A stretch of 64,000 nucleotides of DNA, from NCBI GenBank assembly GCA_963833835.1, contig CAWHZI010000017.1, positions 62,001-126,000 of the forward strand. The letters are read 5' to 3'. Of the stretch, positions 24,397-33,249 are shown one piece after another. The first letter of the stretch is position 1. Each line of letters begins with the position of its first letter. This stretch comes from Bog-532 sp963833835 (GTDB lineage: Bacteria; Actinomycetota; Actinomycetes; Streptosporangiales; Streptosporangiaceae). Under the pieces are notes generated by a model. It was not told the DNA's origin. It saw only the letters and a program-made list of their open reading frames with translations, and ran no database searches. A program made the position numbers and the translations under genes.

Positions 24397-25131
24397 ATGG
24401 TCTGCTACGCCCCCAGTACCGGCACGCTCGCCGTGATCGGCGTCGGTATCTACGTCCTGTGGCATAGAACCATCGGACACCTGCTGGGCCTGTTCGGCAC
24501 CGTGCTGGAGATCGCCCTCATCCTCAGCGTCGAGGTCGTCTCGGCCATCGCCCTGGTCTGGCTCACCCGTCAGATCCGCCGCCGCCGCGCCGCGGCCGGC
24601 GCCTGCACCACCTGCCGCTTCCGCTGCCAGCAGGCCCTGGCCCGCCGCCCGAACCTCCTGGTCAACCGGGTCGACCGCCGCATCCCCGCCCCCGTGCGTC
24701 CCGCCCTGACCTGCCATCCCGCCGCGCCGCTGCTGCCCGCGCGCCTGGCTGCTGGCCTTCCCGCTGGCCTCACCGGTGCCGCCCGCCGTCTGCGCCCCGC
24801 CCCTCTGCTCTCCCGCCCCGTCGCCCTGGCCGCCACCCCCGTCGCGGCCGCCACCCCCGTCGCGGCCGCCACCCGGGCCCAGCTACCCCGGGGTCATGGG
24901 CCGGCCCGTTTCATGGGCCCCGTCCCGGCCCCGTTCTCCGTCCGTGGCCCCGTGCACGCCCCTGTGTCCACGCTGCCTCCGTCCGCCACCCGCATCTCGT
25001 CCCCCACCCCGGTCCCCGCCGCCGCACCCGCCTCAGCTCCGGAGCCGGAAGCGGTCGACGTCGATGGTTACGTCCTCACCCCGGACGGCGTGGACCGCGC
25101 CCGGCCCCCGATGGCTAGTCAGCCCCGCTGA
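24397..25131 (+). CDS. Proline/alanine-rich membrane-anchored protein of unknown function
   Basis: A 244-residue protein I do not recognise. Two hydrophobic segments (about residues 8-28 and 33-57) are followed by a basic RRRR stretch and CTTCRFRC, a cysteine pattern that could bind metal or form disulfides. The rest (residues 90-230) is low-complexity Pro/Ala/Arg with a tandem 18-base repeat near 24830-24868. The ATG at 24397 follows AGAGGAAGAGAG and is preferred to an earlier in-frame start at 24094. It overlaps the convergent hydrolase gene by 17 bases. Similar small membrane proteins with Pro-rich tails are found in integrative plasmids, but no other plasmid gene is present. Confidence 0.5.
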   Translation: MVCYAPSTGTLAVIGVGIYVLWHRTIGHLLGLFGTVLEIALILSVEVVSAIALVWLTRQIRRRRAAAGACTTCRFRCQQALARRPNLLVNRVDRRIPAPVRPALTCHPAAPLLPARLAAGLPAGLTGAARRLRPAPLLSRPVALAATPVAAATPVAAATRAQLPRGHGPARFMGPVPAPFSVRGPVHAPVSTLPPSATRISSPTPVPAAAPASAPEPEAVDVDGYVLTPDGVDRARPPMASQPR

Positions 25132-26035
25132 CCACGGCCTGATCGGCCAGGGCGCGGACGTCGCGCGCGATCGTGGGCCACAACGGCGCGGGCAGGTCGT
25201 GCCCCACGCCGGGCAGGATCACCAGCCGGGACCCCGCGATGGCCCGGGCCGTGGCGCGAGCCGCGCTGACCCGCAGGATCGGGTCCTGGTCGCCGTGCAG
25301 CACCAGGGTCGGCTGCTTCAGGTCGCGCAGCTTGGGGCCGTGCCACGACGCGCCCGCCTGCCGCGCCTGCGCCTGGGTGTCCCGCGGCCCGGCGTCCACT
25401 TCGCGCTCGATCCACTCCCGGGCGGCGTCCTCGTCGAACGGGTAGGCCGGTGAGGCCACGCCCCGGGCCACGGCCAGCGCGGCCGCGATGTCGCCCTCGC
25501 GCCCGGCCGGGTGCTTGGCCCGGGCCAGCCGGGCCAGCAGGCCGAACCGCACGTACCGGCCCGCGCCCAGGCCGGACACGTCGCTCGGCAGGGCCGCGGC
25601 CGAGGTCACCGTCAGTACCCGGTCCGGATGCCGGAGCGCGACCCGTTGCGCGATCACCCCGCCCAGCGAGGCGCCGAACACGTGCGCGCGGTCCCAGCCC
25701 AGCGCGTCCAGCACCGCCACCGCATCGTCGACCATGTCCTCGGACGTGTAGGCGCTCCGCTTGCGCGCCACCGCCGCGAATGGGTTACGCGGCCCGGTGC
25801 CCGGCATCCGGGTGGACTGCCCGGCGTCGCGCTGGTCGTAGCGGGCCACCTCGAACCGCTCGCTGGCGAACGCCCGCGCCAGGCCGGTTGGCCACCAGAA
25901 CCGGGACACGCCCAGCCCCATGATCAGCAAGAGCGGATCCCCGTCCGACCCGATCAGACGGTCGTACGCGATCCGCACCGCCCCGTTCTGCGCGTACGCC
26001 GTCGGCGTCCACGCATCCTCCCAAGACTCAGCCAC
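25115..26035 (-). CDS. Alpha/beta-fold hydrolase
   Basis: A 306-residue alpha/beta hydrolase. The nucleophile elbow is GASLGG (near residue 122) with LLLIMGLGVSRFWWP as the oxyanion region, HGDQDPI provides the Asp and GVGHDLP the His. The architecture resembles the haloperoxidase/esterase-like group that acts on small esters or lactones. It is divergent from a TetR regulator that probably controls it, with repeated TTCGC/GCGAA half-sites in the gap. The natural substrate cannot be inferred. Confidence 0.9.
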   Translation of the reverse strand: MAESWEDAWTPTAYAQNGAVRIAYDRLIGSDGDPLLLIMGLGVSRFWWPTGLARAFASERFEVARYDQRDAGQSTRMPGTGPRNPFAAVARKRSAYTSEDMVDDAVAVLDALGWDRAHVFGASLGGVIAQRVALRHPDRVLTVTSAAALPSDVSGLGAGRYVRFGLLARLARAKHPAGREGDIAAALAVARGVASPAYPFDEDAAREWIEREVDAGPRDTQAQARQAGASWHGPKLRDLKQPTLVLHGDQDPILRVSAARATARAIAGSRLVILPGVGHDLPAPLWPTIARDVRALADQAVVSGAD

Positions 26036-26049
26036 GTCATTCTCCCATT

Positions 26050-26106
26050 ATTGCGATCGATGTTCGCTTTAACCACAGCCTAGTTTCTGAGTACAGTGTT
26101 CGCAAT
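26050..26106. promoter_or_regulatory. Putative TetR operator between hydrolase and tetR
   Basis: ATTGCGA (26050-26056) and TCGCAAT (26100-26106) form an inverted pair, and TGTTCGC occurs twice (26061-26067 and 26097-26103). They lie in the shared promoter region of the divergent hydrolase and TetR genes, as expected for a TetR operator. Confidence 0.4.
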
Positions 26107-26812
26107 GAATCAGCCACCGCCGAGTATCTGGCTCCGTCCGGAGCGGTCCGCCCGCGGCCCGGTGCCCGAGCACAGCCGGGCCGAGATCGCCCGGGCCGCG
26201 GTGACCCTGGCCGACGAGGGCGGCCTGGCCGCGGTGACCATGCGGTCAGTGGCGGCGGCCATCGGGACCGGCCCGGCGTCGCTCTACCGGTACGTGACCA
26301 CCCGGGACGAGATCCTGGAGCTGATGGCCGACGAGGCCGCGGGGGAGTACCAGTTCACCCCGCCGCCCCCCCGCCAGCCCCTGGCCGGACTCCTTGAGCT
26401 GGCTGACCAGGCCCGGCAGATCTTCCGGCGCCATCCGTGGCTGCTCGACCTGCCCGCTGCGGGCGGTCTGCCCGGGCCCAATGCCATCGACTTCACCGAG
26501 CACGTGCTGGCCGTCCTGGACGGCACCCCGCTGACCAGCGCCGCCCGGCTGGAGCTGGTCGGCATCTTCACCGGCCTGGTCCGCCTGCTGACCCGCACCG
26601 AAGCCGATCTGCGGCGCGCCGGGCAACAGCTGGCGCAGTGGCAGGGCGCGCTGGCCGGCTACCTGGCCTCCGCCGTGGCCGACGGCCGCCGCCCGCACCT
26701 GGCCGCCGCCCTGACCGGCACCAGCATTGAGCAGAGTGCGGTCCCGCCCGCCGCCGATGACCCGTTCGACCAGACCTTGACCCGGCTCCTCACCGGCCTG
26801 CTCGTATCGTGA
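26105..26812 (+). CDS. TetR-family regulator
   Basis: A 235-residue TetR regulator. Residues 20-70 form the HTH (SRAEIARAAVTLADEGGLAA, VTMRSVAAAIGTGPASLYRY), followed by a C-terminal ligand domain of the TetR_C_11-like type (DEILELMADEAAGEY). The ATG at 26105 is chosen over a GTG at 26096. It is divergent from the alpha/beta hydrolase, the likely target, and its stop overlaps the GTG of the downstream HAD phosphatase (GTGA), so the two are co-translated. Confidence 0.9.
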   Translation: MNQPPPSIWLRPERSARGPVPEHSRAEIARAAVTLADEGGLAAVTMRSVAAAIGTGPASLYRYVTTRDEILELMADEAAGEYQFTPPPPRQPLAGLLELADQARQIFRRHPWLLDLPAAGGLPGPNAIDFTEHVLAVLDGTPLTSAARLELVGIFTGLVRLLTRTEADLRRAGQQLAQWQGALAGYLASAVADGRRPHLAAALTGTSIEQSAVPPAADDPFDQTLTRLLTGLLVS

Positions 26813-27519
26813 GGGGCGTGCCGCCGAACTTCCCGCAGGACCACGCGACCACGCATCCCCGCCCGGACACCGTCCTGTTCGACCTGGACGGCACCTTGAT
26901 CGACTCGGGACCATCGATCCTGGCCGCCCTGCGCAAGGCGCTGGCCGAGGAGGGTGTGCCCGCGCTGCCGCCCGACGCCGAGCGATCCCTGCTCGGCCCG
27001 CCCCTCTACCGGGCCCTTCCCCCGCTGGTCGGTGACGCCGCCGACCGCGTGGTCCGCACCTATCGCCGGATTTTCGTGGCCGAGGGCTTCGCCTACCGCG
27101 CCCAGGCCTACCCGGGCATCGAGGCCCTGCTGGACGGGCTGGCCCGGCACCACGTGCGGCTGGCCGTATCCACCAGCAAGCTGGAAACGTCCGCAGTGAC
27201 CATTCTCGAGCACCTCGGGCTGGCCGGCCGCTTCGCCACGATCTGCGGCGACACCCAAGACGCGGGGCGGCCGACCAAGGCCGAGGTCATCGCCGAGACG
27301 CTGCGCCGCATCGGGGAGTCCCCGCGCCGTACCGGGGAGTCTCCGCTCACGATGATGGTCGGCGACCGCAGCCACGACGTCATCGGCGCGCGCGAGCAGG
27401 GGCTGTCATGCCTGGGTGCCGGCTGGGGTTACGGGTCACCGGGCGAACTGGAGGCGGCCGGCGCGGTGGCGGTTCTGCCGGACCCGGCCGCCCTGGCCGC
27501 CGCCTGGAAGCTGGCCTGA
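26809..27519 (+). CDS. HAD-family hydrolase (phosphoglycolate phosphatase-like)
   Basis: A 236-residue haloacid dehalogenase phosphatase. Motif I is FDLDGTLIDSG (nucleophile and acid Asp, near residue 25), motif II VSTSK near residue 119, motif III includes a Lys in PTKAEV, and motif IV is GDRSHDVIGA. The cap domain is of the C1 type. It would dephosphorylate small phosphorylated metabolites such as 2-phosphoglycolate. The start overlaps the TetR stop. Residues 163-177 contain a short duplicated GESPRRTGESPL segment not expected in the fold. Confidence 0.88.
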   Translation: MRGVPPNFPQDHATTHPRPDTVLFDLDGTLIDSGPSILAALRKALAEEGVPALPPDAERSLLGPPLYRALPPLVGDAADRVVRTYRRIFVAEGFAYRAQAYPGIEALLDGLARHHVRLAVSTSKLETSAVTILEHLGLAGRFATICGDTQDAGRPTKAEVIAETLRRIGESPRRTGESPLTMMVGDRSHDVIGAREQGLSCLGAGWGYGSPGELEAAGAVAVLPDPAALAAAWKLA

Positions 27520-27575
27520 TCCCGGCTCCGGTGCCGAAACGCAGCGGCCGATGTGCACCGGCCGATGTGCACCGC

Positions 27576-28310
27576 TCAGTCCGCGAGGCCGCCCAGCCAG
27601 CTCTGCCACGCCTCGGTCTCGGCCGACGGGTCGCGGTCGTCGAAGAAGTGCGCGGTCGCGAAGACCATGTCGTTGTAACCGTGGATCAGCATGTACATCG
27701 CGTCGTCGGTACGCATGCCCACGAAGCTCGGCGAGCCCACGAACTCCACGGTGCCGTCGACCGGCTCGATCCCCGGCACGCTGAGCCGGGCCGGCTGACC
27801 GTCCGCCGCGTCCGCGCTGGCGCCGACCGCCGCCGTCATGGCCGCCCACGAGTCCTGGGTGATCGGCCCGGGCAGGAACAGCCCGCCCTTCGCGGTCCGC
27901 GGTGCGAAGTGCTTCAGGTAGACGGCGAGCTTCGTCATGTAGGCGCGGTCGCCGACGGACAGCCCGTTGTATTCGGCCTCCCAGTCCTCGCCGAGCAGAC
28001 CACTGTGCACCACGCGCACCACCGTGCCGCCGCCGTCGCGCGACTCGATGAGCCACTCGAAGGCCATGAACGTGCCGTCCGGGTTCTTGTCCTCCTGCGT
28101 CGCGTAGCGGTGGCCGGGCTCCCAGGCCGTGATGCTGGCCCGGGACACCTCGCCGAACATGGCGAAGGTGCTGGTCTTGTTGGCGCTATCGATTTCGGTG
28201 TGCCCCATGAGCCAGGAGTCGACTCCCGGCCCCGACGTGATCGCCGCCCACACCTGGTCCGGCGTGGCGTCGACGGTGAACTCGATGGGGACCTCGAAGG
28301 GATGCGTCAT
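27576..28310 (-). CDS. SRPBCC (AHSA1-like) domain protein
   Basis: A 244-residue START/SRPBCC protein, beginning MTHPFEVPIEFTVDATPDQV, with W-containing strands (DGTFMAFEWLIESRDG) and an extra C-terminal third. Such proteins bind hydrophobic ligands or act as co-factors of environmental response. It lies 5 bases downstream of an ArsR-type repressor and is co-transcribed with it, a pairing widely seen in actinobacteria where the regulator controls the SRPBCC gene. The ligand is unknown. Confidence 0.88.
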   Translation of the reverse strand: MTHPFEVPIEFTVDATPDQVWAAITSGPGVDSWLMGHTEIDSANKTSTFAMFGEVSRASITAWEPGHRYATQEDKNPDGTFMAFEWLIESRDGGGTVVRVVHSGLLGEDWEAEYNGLSVGDRAYMTKLAVYLKHFAPRTAKGGLFLPGPITQDSWAAMTAAVGASADAADGQPARLSVPGIEPVDGTVEFVGSPSFVGMRTDDAMYMLIHGYNDMVFATAHFFDDRDPSAETEAWQSWLGGLAD

Positions 28311-28315
28311 GACTG

Positions 28316-28912
28316 CTACTCCTCTGCTGGTGGGTCGGCGTCTTCGGTGATGCTCGGGTGGACCGCGACGATCAGGCGGTGCGGCCGGCCGGTTTCGGCC
28401 TGGTATTTACTGATGAGTTGGGCGATCGCGTCCGTGAGCTCACCCGCGAACGCGGCGCGATCAGCCGGCGTCGCGAACCGCACTTCGGCATCGAGCCCGA
28501 ACGTGGCCAGCGGCTTGTTGGCCCGCGCCGCCCCGTTGATGAGCGCGCCGGTCTCCCGGACGAGCCGCGCGGCCAGCGCGAGCAACCAGCGCGCCGACAG
28601 CCGATCGGGTGACCGGGCCGGATCGGGCGCGACCGCGGCCAGTGCGGCCGGTGAGATCACGTAGGCCGCGGCGGAAGCCCGCACGACCCGCTCGGTCATG
28701 TTGCCCTTGCGGCGTTCCTCGACCAGCTCCACCAGGCCGTGCTGCTCAAGGGTCTTGACGTGGTAGTTGACCTTCTGCCGGGCCAGCCCGAGCTGCGCCG
28801 CGAGGGTGGTCGCGGTGTGGGGCTCGGCCAGCGCCGCGAGCATCCGGGCCCGGATCGGATCGAGCGAGACCTCCGCGGCGGCGGCATCCTCGATCACGGC
28901 GACATCTTGCAT
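28316..28912 (-). CDS. ArsR-type helix-turn-helix regulator
   Basis: A 198-residue winged-helix regulator. The HTH is LDPIRARMLAALAEPHTATT with LGLARQKVNYHVKTLEQHGL; a longer C-terminal region (residues 95-190) is not metal-binding and probably senses a small ligand. It is upstream of and 5 bases from the SRPBCC gene, and the AT-rich gap to the next divergent gene is the likely promoter and operator. The ArsR assignment covers the fold. The effector is unknown. Confidence 0.88.
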   Translation of the reverse strand: MQDVAVIEDAAAAEVSLDPIRARMLAALAEPHTATTLAAQLGLARQKVNYHVKTLEQHGLVELVEERRKGNMTERVVRASAAAYVISPAALAAVAPDPARSPDRLSARWLLALAARLVRETGALINGAARANKPLATFGLDAEVRFATPADRAAFAGELTDAIAQLISKYQAETGRPHRLIVAVHPSITEDADPPAEE

Positions 28913-28966
28913 GCCTCAAAATCTGCCACCGACAAATAATTTTGTCAAGGCAGTAAAAACTGTCCG

Positions 28967-29842
28967 TCAGACGGCCTCGGCCTCGCGGGGTCCGGACGTG
29001 GCCCAGCGGATTCCGCCCACCACCGCCTGCCCGGCCGGCCGGACCAGCGCCGCCTCCGCCACCGGCAGCCACGGCAGCCGCAGCGGCCACCGGGCCCACC
29101 CGGGCAACAGCGACACCGCGGCCCCGGCCAGCAGCCCGTACGGCGCCCGGGCCAGGGCGGGCAACGGCGGGTTCAGCAGCAGGAACCGGGCCGCGGCCCG
29201 GGCTTCCTTCGTGCTGGCCAGTTCGCCCCGGTAGGCCTCGATGCGCTCCTTCAGGTCCCGCTCGGTCAGTGGCGGGTCGGGTACGCCCAGTTCGGCCCCG
29301 ATCCGGGCCACGTCGGCCACGTAGCCGTCCCGGCCGGCCTGGTCCAGTGGCTCGGCCCCGAACCGGGTGTGGGCGCGCAGGAAGCTGTCCGCCTCGGCGA
29401 TGTGGACCCAGGTCAGCAGGTGCGGGTCGGCCGCCGCGTACGGACGGCCGTCCGCGGCCACGCCGGTGACCCGCTCGTGGATCGACCGGACCCTTGTGAT
29501 GGTGGCCTGGGCGTCATCGGCCCGGCCGAACGTGGTCACGGCCAGGAAGTAGCTGGTCCGCTGCAGCCGTCCCCAGGGGTCGCCCTTGTAACCGGAGTGC
29601 CCCGCCACCGCCGCCATGGCCAGCGGGTGCAGCGACTGCAGCAGCAGGGCCCGCAGGCCGCCCACGAACATCGACGAATCGCCGTGCACGCGGCGGATCG
29701 GCCGGTCGTCGGCGAACCAGCGCTCGCCATCCGGAGCGAAGATCACCTCGTGGTGCGCGGGCCCCTCCGGCCCCGCGACGCGCTGGAAGATCTGCGCGCC
29801 CACTCGGCCGCGCATCCGGTCCGCCGCATCATGCCATCCCAC
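28967..29842 (-). CDS. MpaB-like oxygenase (DUF2236)
   Basis: A protein of about 291 residues of the DUF2236/MpaB family, which includes heme-dependent rubber oxygenases (Lcp) and fungal MpaB. The conserved HPLAMAAVAGHSGYKGDPWG (His near the cofactor) and a later LLTWVHIAEADSFL are visible. Small alpha-helical N- and C-terminal regions flank the core. The start is uncertain: GTG 29842 is used because the overlapping longer frame would run into the next gene's ribosome-binding site; ATG 29815 is the alternative. It is divergent from a PRC-barrel gene. The substrate is unknown. Confidence 0.8.
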   Translation of the reverse strand: MGWHDAADRMRGRVGAQIFQRVAGPEGPAHHEVIFAPDGERWFADDRPIRRVHGDSSMFVGGLRALLLQSLHPLAMAAVAGHSGYKGDPWGRLQRTSYFLAVTTFGRADDAQATITRVRSIHERVTGVAADGRPYAAADPHLLTWVHIAEADSFLRAHTRFGAEPLDQAGRDGYVADVARIGAELGVPDPPLTERDLKERIEAYRGELASTKEARAAARFLLLNPPLPALARAPYGLLAGAAVSLLPGWARWPLRLPWLPVAEAALVRPAGQAVVGGIRWATSGPREAEAV

Positions 29843-29912
29843 CTCGCCAGTATGTGCCCCCGCCCGTGATAGGAAGACAGGGGTCAGCCCGCCCGCACCG
29901 TCGAGGAGAGGC

Positions 29913-30584
29913 ATGCCCAGCGACATCGAGTTCACCATCGGCGCCCACGTCCGCTGCACCGACGGGGAAGTCGGTCACCTGATCTGGGTCGTGGCCGACC
30001 GCGGGAGCAGCCCGTGGGTCATCACCCATCTGGTGGTGGAGCCGGCCCACCGGTCCGGGCTCGGCCGGTTCGTCCCGCTGGACCACGTGAGCGGGGTGGA
30101 CTCCGAGACCGGGGCCATCGCGCTGACCGACCGCAAGCAGGACTTCGAGCAGCTCGACTCGGCCGAGATGACCGAGTTCGTGCCGGGCAGCGAGGCCTAC
30201 GAGGCCTACGGTCCGGCCCAGCTCGTCACCCGGCCCTACTACGCCGACGAGGTCAACTTCAGCGGGAACGCGGTGCCGGAAACCGCGCTCACCGTGACCA
30301 GCGACGCGCCGCTGCCGGACGGCGACCGTGGCGTGGCCGTGCACGCGGTGGCCGCACAGGCCACCGATGGGGCCGTCGGTCACCTGGACGGCCTGGTCAT
30401 CGACCCCGGCACGCACCAGGTCACCCACGTGCTGCTCCGGGAGGGGCACCTGTGGGGCCGTAAGGACGTGGCCATCCCGCTCTCCGCGGTCCGCGACCTG
30501 GACGACGACGGGCTGCAGCTCAGCGTGACCAAGCAGGAGGTCGGGGAGCTGCCGGCGGTGCCCATCGCCCATCGGCACCGGTAG
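29913..30584 (+). CDS. PRC-barrel domain protein
   Basis: A 223-residue cytoplasmic protein with two PRC-barrel-like halves: residues 5-70 (IGAHVRCTDGEVGHLIWVVA) and 140-215 (VAAQATDGAVGHLDGLVIDP). PRC barrels occur in RNA processing (RimM) and photosynthetic reaction centre proteins, and in actinobacteria as stress-linked proteins of unknown role. The start is supported by GAGGAGAG before the ATG at 29913. It is followed 6 bases later by a FAD oxidoreductase gene, and the two may be co-transcribed. Confidence 0.87.
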   Translation: MPSDIEFTIGAHVRCTDGEVGHLIWVVADRGSSPWVITHLVVEPAHRSGLGRFVPLDHVSGVDSETGAIALTDRKQDFEQLDSAEMTEFVPGSEAYEAYGPAQLVTRPYYADEVNFSGNAVPETALTVTSDAPLPDGDRGVAVHAVAAQATDGAVGHLDGLVIDPGTHQVTHVLLREGHLWGRKDVAIPLSAVRDLDDDGLQLSVTKQEVGELPAVPIAHRHR

Positions 30585-30590
30585 GCCGCC

Positions 30591-31802
30591 GTGCCGGCCC
30601 GAGCGCCGCACGAGCCGGGGGCGCGGCAGTACGTGGTGATCGGGGCGGGCGTGCTGGGGGTGACCCTGGCCGCCCGGCTGGCCGAGGCCGCCGGGCCCGC
30701 CGCGGCCGTCACGCTGCTGGAGCAGAACCGGCCGGCCCACGCCGCGACCCGGTCCAGCTTCGCCTGGCTGAACGCCAACCACAAGCTCCCGCGGGCCTAC
30801 CACGACCTCAACCAGGCCGGCCTGCGGGCCTGGTCCGCCCTGGCCGAGCGCCTCGGCCGGCCGGACTGGTACCGGCCGTCGGGCAACCTGGAGTGGGCCG
30901 TTACCGCGGACGCCGCCGCCGAGCTGACCGCCCGGGTCGCCCGGCTGGCTGAGTGGGGTTACCCAGCTCACCTGATCGGTGCTACCGCCGCGGCCGAGTT
31001 GGAGCCGTCGCTGCGGTTGCCCGCGACCGTGGCCGCCGCGGCCTGGTTCCCCGAGGAGGGTTACCTGCTCACCGAGCCGATGGTGGCCGACCTGATCGCC
31101 CGCGCGGCCCGGCACGGGGCCACCGTGCTGACCGGCGCGCCGGGCCACGTGACTGGCCTGGACGTGGCCGACGGCGTGGTGCGGGCGGTCCGCACCGCGG
31201 CCGGCCAGGTCTTCCCGGCCGACGTGGTGGTGTGCTGCGCCGGCCGCTGGGTGCCGGAGCTGGCCGCGCTGGCCGGCTCGGACACCCCGATTCCGCTGGT
31301 CCCGTGGCTCCCGCCGGGGGCCGAAGCCCCCGGCCTGGTGGTCCAGGCCGGCCCCGTGCGCCCCGCCGCGCCGGGCCGGTCGCCGGACATGGCACCGGCG
31401 CTGTCCCGGATGGTGCACGCCCCCGACGTGTACTTCCGCCCGCACACCGCGGGCCAGGTGCACCTGGAAGCACCCGACGTGCACGCCGACCTGCACACCG
31501 GAGAGCCCGCCCTGGGCGACCTGGCCAGCGAGCTGCTGCGGCGGGCCCAGCGCGTCACCGGCGCGCTGGACTCGGCGCAGGTGACCGGGTACCGGGTGTG
31601 CGTCCGCCCGATGCCCGCCGACGGTCAGTCCATCGTCGGCTGGCTGCCCGGCGTCGAAGGCCTGTACGTGGCCGTGACCCACAGCGGCGTCACGCTCGGC
31701 GCGCACCTGGCCGAGCTGATGACCAGCGAGCTGATGGCCGGGACGCACACTGCAGAGCTGGCACCCTACCGGCCCGGGAGGTTCTCCGGCACCGCGTCGT
31801 AG
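30591..31802 (+). CDS. FAD-dependent amine/amino-acid oxidoreductase (DAO family)
   Basis: A 403-residue flavoprotein. The dinucleotide fold is YVVIGAGVLGVTLAARLA (residues 14-31), followed by AATRSSFAWLN, typical of the D-amino acid oxidase/glycine oxidase group. C-terminal motifs GYRVCVRPMPADGQSIVGWL and YVAVTHSGVTLG bind the flavin and substrate. It oxidises amines or amino acids in the cytoplasm. The start is a GTG; the gene follows the PRC-barrel gene closely. The exact substrate is unknown. Confidence 0.85.
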   Translation: MPARAPHEPGARQYVVIGAGVLGVTLAARLAEAAGPAAAVTLLEQNRPAHAATRSSFAWLNANHKLPRAYHDLNQAGLRAWSALAERLGRPDWYRPSGNLEWAVTADAAAELTARVARLAEWGYPAHLIGATAAAELEPSLRLPATVAAAAWFPEEGYLLTEPMVADLIARAARHGATVLTGAPGHVTGLDVADGVVRAVRTAAGQVFPADVVVCCAGRWVPELAALAGSDTPIPLVPWLPPGAEAPGLVVQAGPVRPAAPGRSPDMAPALSRMVHAPDVYFRPHTAGQVHLEAPDVHADLHTGEPALGDLASELLRRAQRVTGALDSAQVTGYRVCVRPMPADGQSIVGWLPGVEGLYVAVTHSGVTLGAHLAELMTSELMAGTHTAELAPYRPGRFSGTAS

Positions 31803-31827
31803 GCTGGGCGGTACGGGAGGTGCGCCG

Positions 31828-32391
31828 ATGCCGGACGCGCAAACACAACCCACGGGGACCAGCCGAGCCGACCAGACCATCGCGCAGTGGCGGCAGGCGG
31901 CGGAGCATCACGACACGGCGCAGGCCATCGCCTGCCTGGCCGGCAACGTCGTGCTGATCTCCCCGCTGACCGCTCAGTTCACCTTCGACGGCCGGGACCG
32001 GGTCGGTGACGTGATGGCCGCCGGGTTCGAGGTCATCGACGATATCCGGTTCCACACCGAGGTCGGTGACGACCGGACCCGGGCGCTGTTCTACCGCGCC
32101 CGCTGCGGCAAGCAGGCGCTCGAGGAAGCCCAGCTGCTCCGGCTCAACCACGACGGCCTGATCACCGAGATCACGATGTTCGGCCGGCCGCTGCCCGGGC
32201 TGACCGCGGTCATGCGGCGGATCGTCCCGCTCATCCTCGGCCGCCAGGGCAAGCCCCAGCTCGGCGCCGTGCTCGGCGCGGCCACCGTGCCGCTGCACGC
32301 CATCACCACCTCCGGCGAGCAGCGGCTGGTCCCGCTGGCCAGCCCTTACCGCTCGCCCGGCTCGAGGTGGCGCCGCCGTGTCCACCGTTGA
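31828..32391 (+). CDS. NTF2-like (SnoaL-type) protein
   Basis: A 187-residue protein of the nuclear transport factor 2-like fold: a helix (SRADQTIAQWRQAAEHHDTA), VVLISPLTAQFTFDGRD and a strand-rich remainder ending in LGAATVPLHAI. SnoaL-type proteins include cyclases and isomerases, and many are of unknown role. Its last bases overlap the next start (32378), so the two genes are translationally coupled. The ligand cannot be deduced. Confidence 0.75.
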   Translation: MPDAQTQPTGTSRADQTIAQWRQAAEHHDTAQAIACLAGNVVLISPLTAQFTFDGRDRVGDVMAAGFEVIDDIRFHTEVGDDRTRALFYRARCGKQALEEAQLLRLNHDGLITEITMFGRPLPGLTAVMRRIVPLILGRQGKPQLGAVLGAATVPLHAITTSGEQRLVPLASPYRSPGSRWRRRVHR

Positions 32392-32764
32392 CGACGCCGC
32401 CGGGCTCGCGCTGGCCCTCCCGGAGGTCACCGAGACGGCGCGGCACGGGAACCGGACCTGGGCCGTGGCCGGCAAAGCGTTCGCCTGGGAGCGCCCGTTC
32501 AGTAAGGCCGACCTGAAGCGCTTCGGCGACCAGACCCCGCCCGAGGGCCCGATCCTGGCCGTCAGCACCGAGGACCTGGCCGAGAAGGAGGCGCTGCTCG
32601 CCGCCCACCCGGACTGCTTCTTCACGATCCCGCACTTCGACGGCTACGCCGCCATCTTGATCGAGCTGCCCCAGGTGACCGGCCCGCTCCTGCAGGAAGC
32701 CCTCACCGACGGCTGGCTGGCCAAGGCTCCAGCCAAGCTGGCCCGGCAGTTCGTCCGCGGTTAA
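32378..32764 (+). CDS. MmcQ/YjbR-family protein
   Basis: A 128-residue MmcQ/YjbR protein. The family fold (an alpha/beta sandwich formerly named DNA-binding) shows LPEVTETARHGNRTWAVAGK and HPDCFFTIPHFDGYAAILIE, matching family length. Function is unknown; some members affect mitomycin resistance or DNA binding. GTG 32378 overlaps the preceding NTF2-like gene by 14 bases. Confidence 0.88.
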   Translation: MSTVDDAAGLALALPEVTETARHGNRTWAVAGKAFAWERPFSKADLKRFGDQTPPEGPILAVSTEDLAEKEALLAAHPDCFFTIPHFDGYAAILIELPQVTGPLLQEALTDGWLAKAPAKLARQFVRG

Positions 32765-32798
32765 CCGGCGTCTCAGTCTCTTCATTATTTAATAAAGC

Positions 32799-33245
32799 AT
32801 GACCTTGCTGACTCACCGCGGCGCCGGGGCGTCCTTCCCGTACGCCGGGCAGCCGACGCACATCCTGGCCGGGCAGGACGGCCAGCCCCCGGGTTTCGCG
32901 GCCATGGAGATTGCCATGCCGGCCCGGTTCGCCGGCCCCATCCCGCATGCGCATGACGAGTTCGACGAGGGGTTCTACGTCCTGAGCGGCCGGCTCATGG
33001 TGGGCGGCGACGGGGAGCTGGAAGAGGCCCGGCCGGGCTCGATGTTCGTCGCCCCGCGCGGCCAGCGGCACGCGTTCAGCAATCCGTTCGACGAGCCCGC
33101 GCTGGTCCTGGGCCTGTGGGGGCCGCCCGGGCCGGCCCTGGCCTTCATGCGCGACGTCGGCGCCGCGCTCCGGGCCGACGCGCCGCCCGACCCGGAGCAG
33201 ATGCGCGACATCTACCACCGCCACGCCAGCCGCCTGCTGCCCTGA
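32799..33245 (+). CDS. Cupin-domain protein
   Basis: A 148-residue single-cupin protein. The metal-binding His pair and Glu are in PIPHAHDEFDEGFYVLSGRL (near residues 49-68) and a second His is in APRGQRHAFSNP. Such proteins are small-molecule enzymes or sensors. It starts at an ATG after an AT-rich gap and ends 4 bases before the convergent response regulator. The ligand is unknown. Confidence 0.88.
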   Translation: MTLLTHRGAGASFPYAGQPTHILAGQDGQPPGFAAMEIAMPARFAGPIPHAHDEFDEGFYVLSGRLMVGGDGELEEARPGSMFVAPRGQRHAFSNPFDEPALVLGLWGPPGPALAFMRDVGAALRADAPPDPEQMRDIYHRHASRLLP

Positions 33246-33249
33246 CCCC

